Source: Candidatus Poribacteria bacterium (lineage in GTDB: Bacteria > Poribacteria > WGA-4E > WGA-3G). From it: a stretch of DNA of 64,000 bases. Each line of letters opens with the position of its first letter. The first letter of the stretch is position 1. The translations under genes and the position numbers were made by a program. The stretch spans positions 4,554,682 to 4,618,681 of the forward strand of contig OY282374.1 in the NCBI GenBank assembly GCA_958295815.1, in the 5' to 3' direction. Positions 1 to 8,923 of this stretch are shown one piece after another. The notes beneath the pieces are model-generated. The model ran no database searches. It saw only the letters and a list, made by a program, of their open reading frames with translations, and had not been told where the DNA came from.

Positions 1-1889
1 AGTCAGGAGGTCCAAGATTAAGGGTTTATACCCCAACGAACGGAACGACTGAATCTGTCAATTCAGTTCGCAACTCCAGATGGCAGCGGCGGGATGACTC
101 AACGGGTCCCTGGGTTGATGTTCCTGATTCAGAAAAAGCTACAGGATTATACGGCTATGTGCTAACGCTTCCGGGTGAATACAGATGGGTTGGCGAGATT
201 AACTCGAATGGTTTATGGGGAAAATACGCCAGTCGGAATATTCTTCGGCTCACGCCAAGAGGAGAAGAGACGGACATTCCAGCAGAAACAGAGGGTGTTC
301 CGAGCGACCTACATAAGCTCACACTTGAGGGGCATGCGGAGTATCTCCTTTCCGTAGCGTTCTCGCCCGATGGTCACACATTAGCAAGTGGAAGTTATGA
401 CAAGACGATTCGGTTGTGGGATGCTGAAACCGGCGAACACAAGCAGACGCTTAGAGGACATACGGAAGGTGTCACTTGCTTAGCGTTCTCCCCAGATGAT
501 CGCATATTAGCGAGTGGAAGTTGGGACAGAACCATTCGGTTGTGGGATGCTGAGACCGGCGAACACAAGCAGACGCTTAGAAGGCATACGGATGGTGTTC
601 GTGCCGTAGCGTTCTCGCCCGATGGTCGCACACTGGCGAGTGGAGGTTATGACAGGACGATTCGGTTGTGGGACGCTGAAACAGGACAACAGAAGCAGAC
701 ACTTGACGGACATACGGATTATGTCCGCGGTATAGTGTTTTCGCTCGATGGTCGCACGTTAGCGAGTGGGAGTTATGACAGGACGGTTCGGTTGTGGGAT
801 GTTGAAACCGGGCAAGAATTACAGAAACTTGAAGGACATACGAATGGGGTCCTTACCGTAGCGTTCTCCCCAGATGGTCGCACAATAGCGAGTGGGAGTT
901 ATGACAGGACGGTTCGGTTGTGGGATGTTGAAACCGGGCAAGAACTGCAAACGCTTAGAGAGAATAACGGTGATGTCTATTCCGTGGCCTTCTCCTCGGA
1001 TGGTAGCACGCTGGCGAGTGGAGGTTATCACAATACGATTCAGATGTATCCTGATTCGATTCGGTTGTGGGATGCGAAAACCGGGCAAGAACTGCAGACG
1101 CTTAGAGGGCATAGGAGTGGTGTCACTTCCGTGGCGTTTTCTCGCGAGGGTAGCACGTTAGCGAGTGGGGGTTGGGACAAGACGATTCAGGTGTGGGAAC
1201 TGGCGCCCGCCATGCCCACCGAAGAACCCTCCCAACCCGAAGACGCTCTCATCACCGACAGTAGCGAAACCTCCCAACTCCAAGGCGATCTCAACGCCGA
1301 TGGGGTCGTCAATATCCAAGATCTCGTCCTCGTTGCCTCGCAGTTAGGGCAAGCTGGAGAGAATACGGCGGACATCAATGCTGATGGCGTGGTCAACATT
1401 CAAGATCTGGTCATGGTAGCAGGGACGTTCGCTGCTGTTGACTCGGCACCCGCTGCATATCCACAAATCGTTGACACGCTCACCGCAGAAGAGGTTCAGA
1501 GGTGGTTGCGCGGCGCAGCGCAACTTGAACATATAGATGCGACGATGGCAAGAGGGATCGTCGCGCTTAAAGATCTCTTGGCACTTCTGACGCCAGCAGA
1601 AACCGCTCTATTGCACAACTATCCGAACCCGTTTAACCCGGAGACGTGGATCCCGTATCAACTTGCTAAAGATGCGGAAGTTACACTGACGATCTATGCC
1701 GTGAATGGACATGTAGTCCGGCGGTTGACACTTGGACATCAACCTGCGGGTATGTATCAGAATCGTTCCCGCGCAGCATATTGGGACGGTCGGAATACAG
1801 CCGGTGAACTGGTCAGCAGTGGTCTGTATTTTTATACACTGACTGCCGGGGATTTCTCAGCGACGCGCCGGATGGTGATTTTGAAGTAA
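1..1889 (+). CDS. Secreted WD40 propeller protein with dockerin and FlgD-like C-terminus, 5'-partial
   Basis: The reading frame is open from base 3 with no stop, so the window edge cuts the gene. The GTG at 159 is only the first internal start codon and has no ribosome-binding site. After an unassigned stretch come seven WD40 repeats of about 42 residues (core VAFSPDGRTLASGSYD then RLWD), enough for one seven-bladed propeller; the sixth carries a 7-residue insert. Two dockerin type I calcium loops follow (DLNADGVVNIQDL and DINADGVVNIQDL). The end is a FlgD/Ig-like module running from NYPNPFNPETW to RRMVILK, typical of exported proteins that carry a terminal sorting or anchoring domain. A role as a cell-surface or secreted protein-binding scaffold is inference; no catalytic motif is visible. 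The dockerin and terminal module closely match those of the protein at 24544-27423. Confidence 0.9.
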   Translation, partial: SGGPRLRVYTPTNGTTESVNSVRNSRWQRRDDSTGPWVDVPDSEKATGLYGYVLTLPGEYRWVGEINSNGLWGKYASRNILRLTPRGEETDIPAETEGVPSDLHKLTLEGHAEYLLSVAFSPDGHTLASGSYDKTIRLWDAETGEHKQTLRGHTEGVTCLAFSPDDRILASGSWDRTIRLWDAETGEHKQTLRRHTDGVRAVAFSPDGRTLASGGYDRTIRLWDAETGQQKQTLDGHTDYVRGIVFSLDGRTLASGSYDRTVRLWDVETGQELQKLEGHTNGVLTVAFSPDGRTIASGSYDRTVRLWDVETGQELQTLRENNGDVYSVAFSSDGSTLASGGYHNTIQMYPDSIRLWDAKTGQELQTLRGHRSGVTSVAFSREGSTLASGGWDKTIQVWELAPAMPTEEPSQPEDALITDSSETSQLQGDLNADGVVNIQDLVLVASQLGQAGENTADINADGVVNIQDLVMVAGTFAAVDSAPAAYPQIVDTLTAEEVQRWLRGAAQLEHIDATMARGIVALKDLLALLTPAETALLHNYPNPFNPETWIPYQLAKDAEVTLTIYAVNGHVVRRLTLGHQPAGMYQNRSRAAYWDGRNTAGELVSSGLYFYTLTAGDFSATRRMVILK

Positions 1890-2482
1890 TAGTGTTATGG
1901 GTTGTGGGTTGTGGAAGGGATGGCGGTCAGCAGTCAGAATCAACGGTATGAATGCCGTGTGGCATTCCCCGGGTCAGAGGAATAGCGGTCAGCGGTCAGA
2001 TTGTCTGAACCTGGATTTGCAGGATTTTAGGATTTTCAGGATGACGGAAGATGAATCAACGCCGAATGTGCGTGTTGCCTCGCAGTGAGAGTCGGCGGGG
2101 GTTAGAAACCCTCCCACTGGTTATTGAAATGTCAAGAGATCAACACGCCAAATCGCGCAACACAGCAGCAATTTTTGCATTTACACCACAATTCCTGTCT
2201 ATTCGTAATAGCAGAGAGATTGCAAACAGATTCCACTTTTTCAGAGCAGATGGTTTCTTTGAAAAAGATAAACGCTTCGGTGCGTCTTAAAGAATCCAAT
2301 GTTTGTCTGTGTTTAAATATGTTGCAGTGAAAATTCCCTTGGAATTTCAGGGATGGTTTCATGTAATTATCACGTTTTATTGAGAAGATTGGCATAGAAT
2401 TTGCTCAGCTAATTATATTTTACCGACTACGATACTTTTGATCGAAGGCGTCAGAAATAATAATTGCTGAGGAGAAATCACA
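1890..2482. repeat. Gene-free gap with dispersed repeats
   Basis: No convincing gene. It holds heptamer-like ggtcagc repeats (1924-2000), a small palindromic unit with ATGAATGCC/GGCATTC arms (about 1943-1972), and one copy of the dispersed repeat that begins TTGTCTGAACC and continues with several GGATTT units (about 2008-2045). The stretch 2180-2480 is A+T-rich and leads into the next gene, where a GAGGAG ribosome-binding site precedes the ATG at 2483. Confidence 0.6.
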
Positions 2483-3511
2483 ATGAAATTCACACGCTGC
2501 TTTTTCATTATATTCACAATACTGCTATATGTGAATGTTTGCTCTGTTTTTGCAAAGGCACCCAACACGCCAAAAATTCTGTTCACCTCGCTCCGAGATG
2601 GCAACCCTGAAATCTATGTTATGAATCCCGATGGTACCGAACAGGTAAACTTAACCCGGCATCGTGCAGCAGATTCCGATCCGGTTTGGTCACCAACGGG
2701 TGAACAAATTCTGTTTGTCTCCAACCGAAACAAGACTAACGATCTCTACCTAATGGATGCCGATGGTGGGAACGTTCGGAAGGTTTTCATCAAAACTGCG
2801 CGTAGACAACGTCCAACGTGGGCACCCAACGGCAATAAGATTGCATACTATAGCGTTAATGTCGCCCGCGGTGAGATGGATATTTACATAGGTTCTATTA
2901 ATGGTGCAGTCGAAGAACCCGTTGCGAGTGGCATAGCTCCAACGTGGGCACCCGATAACTCCGAGATTGCTTTTATTGCTTCTGATGTGTTTATTCCTCT
3001 TGGCGATGAACATAAAGGTATAGTGCTTGCGGAAACTCGATTTCAATTTGTGAATCCGAGAACCCACCATGTGAAGAAGCTTACACTTCCGGGTTTTTTT
3101 TATGTTTTTGATCCAGTGTGGTCACCAAATAGCACGAAGATTGCTTTCACGGGTATTGATTTGACTGCAATCCTCCCAGAGGATGCGTTGAAAGATGATC
3201 ACAATTTATTAGATGAAAAGGCTATCTACGTTATGAATCGCAACGGTAGTGGCGTTCAGTTGATTGTTGATGCAGATGGTGCTGATCTTGCTAATCCAGC
3301 GTGGGCACCGTCGGGCGATGTCCTCGTTTACCAACGGCGGGTCGGTGAAGAGCGACAACTCTTCAAAGTCACCCTATCCGATGGTATCTCAGAGCAGCTT
3401 ACGCACGTCGGGTCTAATACAAATGCGAATTGGTTTGATCCGATGGCTGGACTACCTGTTTCTCCACAACCGCAATTGCTTACCACGATATGGGGAGAAC
3501 TGAAGAAATAA
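2483..3511 (+). CDS. TolB-like secreted beta-propeller (PD40 repeats)
   Basis: This 342-residue protein starts with a signal peptide (basic MKFTR, a hydrophobic run to about residue 22, then a VFAKA cleavage region). It continues with PD40/TolB-type blades, recognisable by recurring motifs such as NPEIYVMNPDG, DSDPVWSPTGEQI and NDLYLMDADG. The family folds as a six- or seven-bladed propeller in the periplasm or outside the cell and usually binds proteins or sugars. There is no peptidase domain such as DPP-IV-like proteins have. The start is supported by a GAGGAG ribosome-binding site about 9 bases upstream. It stands alone between repeat-filled gaps, so its partner cannot be inferred. A GGCGAGGTT palindrome lies just after the stop (about 3528) and may end transcription. 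Confidence 0.85.
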   Translation: MKFTRCFFIIFTILLYVNVCSVFAKAPNTPKILFTSLRDGNPEIYVMNPDGTEQVNLTRHRAADSDPVWSPTGEQILFVSNRNKTNDLYLMDADGGNVRKVFIKTARRQRPTWAPNGNKIAYYSVNVARGEMDIYIGSINGAVEEPVASGIAPTWAPDNSEIAFIASDVFIPLGDEHKGIVLAETRFQFVNPRTHHVKKLTLPGFFYVFDPVWSPNSTKIAFTGIDLTAILPEDALKDDHNLLDEKAIYVMNRNGSGVQLIVDADGADLANPAWAPSGDVLVYQRRVGEERQLFKVTLSDGISEQLTHVGSNTNANWFDPMAGLPVSPQPQLLTTIWGELKK

Positions 3512-4160
3512 ATATATTTAGCAACGCTGGCGAGGTTTCTAACCTCGCCTACTTATTTTATAGAGGTTGTTGGATTGTCTGAATCAGGATTTACTGGATT
3601 TTAGGATGTTCAGGATGGGGAGTGGTTAGCGGGGAATTGTCTGAATCGCAGATTACACAGATTACACAGATTACACAGATTTTAAGAGACCTCTTATTGG
3701 TTGGTAATCGGTGGTAGGTGGTGGCGACCTACAAGTGTTGGGTTTCGCTACGCTCTACCCAACCTACGCAGAGGATCCAGGTTGGAACCCATTCCACTGG
3801 TTATTGGAATGTCCACGTATTTTTCTCACCATAAAGCCTAAATTTTCCCACCTTTTTTCATATTTTGCAAGTATCTTACCCCAAATTAGTGTCTTTAACA
3901 ACCGAATGACATCATAACCCTGTTTGTCTGAACCAAGATTTACAGGATTCATGGATTTATAGGATGACCGAATCAGCGGTTGCTCCTACAGGAAGCGTGG
4001 AAGAAGTGGCAAAGAGGTCGGGATTCGGAGATCCCTCCTACAGATGTCAGGCAGCGATCAGCAAAGAGGTCGGGACTCGGAGATCCCTCCTACTGATTGC
4101 AGTCAGCGATCAGTGAGGGAACGTCTGAACCAGGATTTTCAACGGGAATGGAGGACTTTA
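3512..4160. repeat. Gene-free gap with dispersed repeats
   Basis: No gene supported. Contents in order: a GGCGAGGTT-TCT-AACCTCGCC palindrome near 3528; a TTGTCTGAA/GGATTT dispersed repeat near 3575; a short tandem run of the 9-mer ATTACACAG near 3652-3680; a GTTGGAACCCATTCCACTGG-type repeat near 3780; a second TTGTCTGAACC repeat near 3928; and a third, degenerate copy near 4124 that runs into the ribosome-binding site of the permease gene. An open frame from 4044 reads through this last repeat, but its first 39 codons are repeat-derived. Confidence 0.6.
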
Positions 4161-5606
4161 ATGTTAATCACTTTAATTCAAAAAGAGATGATGCATCATA
4201 TTCTGAGTGCCCGGTTTGTTGCGCTGCTTCTGATGTGTGTATTGCTCATCCCGCTGAACTTCCATATTAATTATTATCGTTACCTCCAACGCCAAGTTGA
4301 TTACCAAGAAGCCGCCGAAAAGGAAAACAATAAGAACCCGGAGGAGCAACCTTGGAAACAGAACAAGACGACAGATCCGAATTTTGAGGTATCTAAACTG
4401 ATTCTTAAGCCGACGCCTCTAAGTGTGTTTGGGACGGGTTTAGAATCTGCACTTCCGAGTTACCTCGGTATGACACGCAATGGGATACAGCGCGGGGAAG
4501 CGGCTCTGTCTACGGCACCGATCGCCTTTCTTTTAGGGCATCTCGACTTCGTGTTCGTCGTTAGCACCGTCTTTAGTCTGCTGGCACTCCTGTTTACCTT
4601 TGATGCTGTCGCTGGCGAAAGAGAAGCCGGCACACTTCGGATAACTCTCGCCAATGCCTTGCCACGCGATATTTTTTTGTGGAGCAAACTCATCGGTGGA
4701 TATCTCGTATTCATCGCTCCGTTCTTAATCTCGTTAATCGTCGGCTTACTCGTGCTCGTCTTGCAAGGATTCCCCTTGGCTGAACCGGATATTTTTACGC
4801 GCACCGTCTGCCTTATCCTCGTCTCGCTGCTCTACATCGGCGTTTTTTTTTGTATGGGCGCGATGATTTCGATTTATTTCGACAGTTCCAAGACGGCACT
4901 TATCGTCGCATTCACCATCTGGGTGTTCGCTGTTCTAATCTTACCGCGTGTTGGGTTTCTGGCGGCACAAATTGTCGCGCCGACATCAACAGCGGAGAGC
5001 GTCTACAGGGAAAAGGCAGCGAGGCGAGCAGAATTGTATGCCACCCTCGAAGCGGAAAGGAACAAAATGATGTCTGAAGTGTTATCAGAATTGATGCAAG
5101 AGTCTAACACCACGCCGGGACCGAAATCCGCCGCTGTCCTTACATTCGACTCGGGACACTTCGACACAGTGAATGAGAAGATGGCGCCTCTTGAAGAGGA
5201 AGTTCGGTTAAAATACCGGGACCTCGCGGGGCAACTCGATAGACGTTATCAGCAAGAAAGAAAACACCAAGACGAAATCGGCATAAACCTTTCCCGTATC
5301 ACGCCTACGGCTTCCTTCATTTTTCTCGCGACGGATGCCACACAAACCGGTCAGGTAAAAAAAGATATTTACTTCCAAATGGGTACTCGCTACTATGAGA
5401 CACTTGATGCAGAAATGTTCAGCAAAATGTCAGAGACGGCTTTCCACGAAAAAGAAGAAATCCTAGCACCAATGCCGCCGCCGCTCGCGGAACCGACTTT
5501 AGAAGAGACATTCGAGCAGGTCGTTCTGGATTTGCTGTTGCTCTGCTTTTTTGCGGGTGGGTTGACAATTGTCGCATTCCTGAAATTCTTAAGGTTGGAT
5601 ATTTGA
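4161..5606 (+). CDS. ABC-2 type transporter permease
   Basis: The start was set at the ATG at 4161 because a GGAGGA site sits 5 bases before it. The frame is open further upstream, but that part is derived from a dispersed repeat. The 481-residue protein has an N-terminal helix (FVALLLMCVLLIPLNF), a periplasmic loop with charged residues, then five or so membrane helices around DFVFVVSTVFSLLALLF, LIGGYLVFIAPFLISLIVGL and LILVSLLYIGVFFCMG. The motif AGEREAGTLRITLANALPR is the usual coupling region of ABC-2 exporters. A long coiled-coil-like loop (about residues 300-420) precedes a final helix. Such subunits need an ATPase partner, and none is encoded nearby. The gene ends 110 bp before the sigma-propeller gene on the same strand, so co-transcription is possible. 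Confidence 0.85.
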   Translation: MLITLIQKEMMHHILSARFVALLLMCVLLIPLNFHINYYRYLQRQVDYQEAAEKENNKNPEEQPWKQNKTTDPNFEVSKLILKPTPLSVFGTGLESALPSYLGMTRNGIQRGEAALSTAPIAFLLGHLDFVFVVSTVFSLLALLFTFDAVAGEREAGTLRITLANALPRDIFLWSKLIGGYLVFIAPFLISLIVGLLVLVLQGFPLAEPDIFTRTVCLILVSLLYIGVFFCMGAMISIYFDSSKTALIVAFTIWVFAVLILPRVGFLAAQIVAPTSTAESVYREKAARRAELYATLEAERNKMMSEVLSELMQESNTTPGPKSAAVLTFDSGHFDTVNEKMAPLEEEVRLKYRDLAGQLDRRYQQERKHQDEIGINLSRITPTASFIFLATDATQTGQVKKDIYFQMGTRYYETLDAEMFSKMSETAFHEKEEILAPMPPPLAEPTLEETFEQVVLDLLLLCFFAGGLTIVAFLKFLRLDI

Positions 5607-5715
5607 GTTAGGGTTATGGGTTGTGGGTTGTGGGTTATGAGTTATGGGTAGTGGGTTATGGGTTGGTAGGATGATGAGAAAGATGTTAAACTATCATTAA
5701 TCACGGGGGATTCTG

Positions 5716-8604
5716 ATGGAAAGAAATGATGCTCAACTGATTCGCAGTATCTTGTCAGGCGACGATGCGGCGTTCAGCACCTTAGTTCAAAGATACCAAA
5801 AGAGTGTACACGCACTTGCGTGGCGGAAAATTGGCGATTTTCACTACGCCGAAGAGATTACGCAAGACACCTTCCTCCGTGCCTATAAGAAACTCTACAC
5901 ACTCAAGAATCCGAACCAGTTTGCCGGATGGCTCTATGTCATCGCAAACCGGCTTTGTGTAAATTGGGCACGAAAGCAAAAACCTACGATGCAATCCACG
6001 GACGGCACACTCACGGACATGGTAGAGCAATGTTCTTATGCCCGTTATGTATCGGAGCAACGCGAGACAGAAGCCAGTGAACATCAGTCCGAAATCGTTC
6101 AAAAACTTCTCGCAAGACTGCCAGAGAGTGAACGGACGGTCATGACGCTCTACTATCTCGGCGAGATGCCAGCGCAGGAGATTAGTAAGTTCTTAGGGGT
6201 CTCTGTAAGGACAATCCATAGTCGGCTGCATCGGGCACGTAAGCGATTACAGGAGAAAGAAGAACTCCTTATCCACGAGGTACTCGGTGGTATCAAATTG
6301 CCAGTCAGCCTCACCGAAAGCATCATGGCGCAGGTCGCTGACTTGAAACCGACACCATCTCCAATTGGGAAACCGTTATTCCCGTGGGCGGTTCTTGGCA
6401 CGACCGCTGTTATGGTTATCATGCTGTTGGGTGCGAGCAATCAATACCTCGTCCGTTATCAGAAGCCGTATAGTTTTGAGGCACGATCTGAACGGACGAT
6501 TGAAATCGTTGACACTCTGATCGTTCTTGATGTCGCGGCGAAACCGGCTGTACGAAATCAGATTGGACGGGCTGATAGTTTAAACAAAAACAGCGGTGCC
6601 GGTCTACAACCTGATGAGAAAACTTTAGCATCCAATAGACAAAAGGATTCTCCCAACTTCTCTAATTCGCAGTGGGCACAGACAAATGGACCCTACGGTG
6701 GCGACGTCCACGACATTTTTGTTACATCTGAAAGAACCCTATACGCCACTGCACCAACAGGTATCTACAGACTAACAGACGCACCTACATGGAAGCGCAT
6801 TAACACAGATATACCGCTCGGAAAATACCGGACACCGATGGCAGAATATGGCGACAACCTCTATATCGTATCCGCTGAGAAAATATACGTTTCAGCCGAT
6901 AACGGCGAGACGTGGGACATATTTTGCTCCCGTCCTAACGGGCATCCCACGGGTCTCAGCGTCATTGACGCGCCACAAAGCCATAACTCAGACCCACATC
7001 CAGTAATGTATCTCGCCCTACAAGGCAAAGGGGTTTTTCGATCCACGGATGCTGGCGAACACTGGAATCACCTACGGGATGGGTTGTCAAACGAAAACGT
7101 TTACGCCGTGGCTGTGATTGGGGACACAGTGTTTGCTGGCACGAATAAGGGTCTCTATCGCTTCAATTCAGACCTCTGGCAACAAGTGTCTATTATGGAT
7201 CTATCGGGATCTGTTCACTTCATAACAGGGTTTGAAAACGACCTTTATATTGGAATAGGTTCCGATCTTTTCCGCTGGAGAAAACCTGAGTCAGAGGAAA
7301 ATGAAGCCTATCAAATGATAATCAGTGGCGACCTAACATCAAGCAGAACTTTCCACTCAACGGATTTGGGGGCATCATGGACTGAGATAACGCACGTAAA
7401 TGAATCTCCGTTTATGAACGCTGGTTTTGGTGTCGTCTTGCTGACCAATACCGGTGAATCGCTTTTACCACAAGGAGTCGTAGCGGTAGATAATAATACT
7501 TTTTACAGAGCTGGTCCATTCGGTATTCATCGTTCGACCGATGGTGGTAAATCGTGGTTTCCTTTTATGAATGGAATCATGGGAACAACAGTCCAAGATT
7601 TGGTCGCAAGCAATAATAGACTTTACGCCTATACCGGTAAGGATCTCGTTCAATCCGTTAATGGCGGTGAGACGTGGGAAACCGTTCTGATTGACGCCAT
7701 CTATCGCAAACCTGGCGCAAGAAAAAAAGATGTATTACTCATTAATACGCATTTCGTTTCACGATTAGTAATGGCTGATGATGTTCTTTATGGAATTACT
7801 TCTGGAGGAGATGGGCAGCGCGTTTTTCAGTTATTCGCTGATGACGAAGGATTTGTCCCGGTCCACGGCGCACCCGCTTTTGAACAAGAACTCGAGTCCA
7901 TTGAATTGTTAACAGAGACCGGAAAACCTAAAATAGAGCGTTATCCTAATAATCTTGAAAAAAACGATAATCTATCAGCAATGTTGCAATTTAATAATAG
8001 CGGAACCGGCGAGTTCGCAGTCAGTAATCAGAAACTCTACGTAGAATACGAACGAAGACTTTTCAGATGGAAGCCGGGTGATTCTGAATGGACAGATACT
8101 GGGTTAATAGATACCAGTGAATCGCATGGTAGCGGGTCTGGCTGGGGCTTCAAGTTAGCGGTTTCAGGGGAGACCCTCTACGTAGGTAAACGGGATGGTG
8201 AATTGTTTCAGTCGCTTGATGATGGCAACAGTTGGAAAGACGTTACACCAAACCTTCCGCTCGACTTCAAGCATTTCGAGGAGATCGTTTTTGCGGGTTC
8301 AACGGTTTACGTCGCTACGGATACTGGCGTCTTGACTTCACAAACCGGGGAACACTGGAGCGTTGTGCCCGATAAAATGGGTGGGCGTCCCGTAATAGAC
8401 AAGCTTGCTGTAGATGGTCTCAGCGTCTATGGTGCTGGTGATGGGAGCGTCTATCGTCTGGATGGCAGTGGTAAGTGGAAACAAATTTCCCGAAGTGTTC
8501 CAGATAAAGTTGTTTCTCTCGCGATCAGCAACAACAGGCTTTACATTGCCACGCAAAGCCGCGGGCTGTTTCATATCCCTATTGGGAAGAGTAAGCGGGG
8601 TTAG
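5716..8604 (+). CDS. Membrane-spanning ECF sigma factor fused to an extracytoplasmic beta-propeller (copy A)
   Basis: The start is supported by a GGGGGA site 5 bases before the ATG. Residues 8-75 form sigma region 2 (DDAAFSTLVQRYQKSVH, AEEITQDTFLRAYKKL). Residues 128-180 form region 4 with a helix-turn-helix (MPAQEISKFLGVSVRTIHSR). A single membrane helix spans about 223-240. The remaining ~700 residues hold repeated blades of the BNR/Ycf48 type (STDGGKSWFP, SVNGGETWETV, SLDDGNSWKDV), predicted outside the membrane. The protein thus looks like a one-piece transmembrane sensor and sigma factor that needs no separate anti-sigma. ECF factors with long C-terminal extensions are known, but this propeller-on-a-helix form is not a standard group I can name. 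A paralogue lies at 35157-38069. The ligand is unknown; sialidase activity is not implied. Confidence 0.88.
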   Translation: MERNDAQLIRSILSGDDAAFSTLVQRYQKSVHALAWRKIGDFHYAEEITQDTFLRAYKKLYTLKNPNQFAGWLYVIANRLCVNWARKQKPTMQSTDGTLTDMVEQCSYARYVSEQRETEASEHQSEIVQKLLARLPESERTVMTLYYLGEMPAQEISKFLGVSVRTIHSRLHRARKRLQEKEELLIHEVLGGIKLPVSLTESIMAQVADLKPTPSPIGKPLFPWAVLGTTAVMVIMLLGASNQYLVRYQKPYSFEARSERTIEIVDTLIVLDVAAKPAVRNQIGRADSLNKNSGAGLQPDEKTLASNRQKDSPNFSNSQWAQTNGPYGGDVHDIFVTSERTLYATAPTGIYRLTDAPTWKRINTDIPLGKYRTPMAEYGDNLYIVSAEKIYVSADNGETWDIFCSRPNGHPTGLSVIDAPQSHNSDPHPVMYLALQGKGVFRSTDAGEHWNHLRDGLSNENVYAVAVIGDTVFAGTNKGLYRFNSDLWQQVSIMDLSGSVHFITGFENDLYIGIGSDLFRWRKPESEENEAYQMIISGDLTSSRTFHSTDLGASWTEITHVNESPFMNAGFGVVLLTNTGESLLPQGVVAVDNNTFYRAGPFGIHRSTDGGKSWFPFMNGIMGTTVQDLVASNNRLYAYTGKDLVQSVNGGETWETVLIDAIYRKPGARKKDVLLINTHFVSRLVMADDVLYGITSGGDGQRVFQLFADDEGFVPVHGAPAFEQELESIELLTETGKPKIERYPNNLEKNDNLSAMLQFNNSGTGEFAVSNQKLYVEYERRLFRWKPGDSEWTDTGLIDTSESHGSGSGWGFKLAVSGETLYVGKRDGELFQSLDDGNSWKDVTPNLPLDFKHFEEIVFAGSTVYVATDTGVLTSQTGEHWSVVPDKMGGRPVIDKLAVDGLSVYGAGDGSVYRLDGSGKWKQISRSVPDKVVSLAISNNRLYIATQSRGLFHIPIGKSKRG

Positions 8605-8888
8605 TGGAGATTGTCTGAACCAGGATTTACGGGATTTTAGGATGTTCAGGATGACCGAAGAATCGAGGTTGAATCCCCTCCCACTGGTTATTGAGATTAT
8701 TAGCGATACATTGTACCTCGTCTGAATCGCTGATTACACAGATTACGCAGATTTTAGACTATGGGTTATTCAAGGTTCTTGGTATAACGTTGGGCTTCGC
8801 TATTTTTTTCGGATGCTGAAATATTACCGTGAAGAATCGGGGTTGAAAACCCCTCCCACTGGCTCCTGAAATGCGTCCTTATTTCTAT
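8605..8888. repeat. Dispersed repeats between the sigma-propeller and restriction-modification genes
   Basis: The gap contains another TTGTCTGAACCAGGATTT repeat (about 8610-8655), a GTTGAATCCCCTCCCACTGG repeat (about 8667), a GATTACACAGATTACGCAG run (about 8727-8755) and a GGGGTTGAAAACCCC palindromic repeat (about 8832). No coding potential is apparent. It ends at the promoter of the next gene. Confidence 0.6.
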
Positions 8889-8917
8889 TTGACATACCTC
8901 CTGAAATCTGCTACGAT
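8889..8917 (+). promoter_or_regulatory. Near-consensus sigma70-type promoter, probably leaderless
   Basis: TTGACA (8889-8894) and TACGAT (8912-8917) are separated by exactly 17 bases. The expected start point, about 7 bases after the -10 box, falls on or next to the ATG at 8924. No Shine-Dalgarno can be seen before that ATG, so the transcript is predicted to be leaderless. The sequence CCTCCTGAAA lies in the spacer. Confidence 0.7.
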
Positions 8918-8923
8918 ACCCGC

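Noticed and set aside
4044..4160. N-terminal extension of the ABC-2 permease
   Set aside because: It is translated dispersed-repeat sequence. A good ribosome-binding site and the first membrane helix place the start at 4161.
5716..8604. Sialidase activity of the sigma-propeller proteins
   Set aside because: Asp-box-like blades alone do not show glycosidase function; no catalytic Tyr/Glu/Arg set was recognised.
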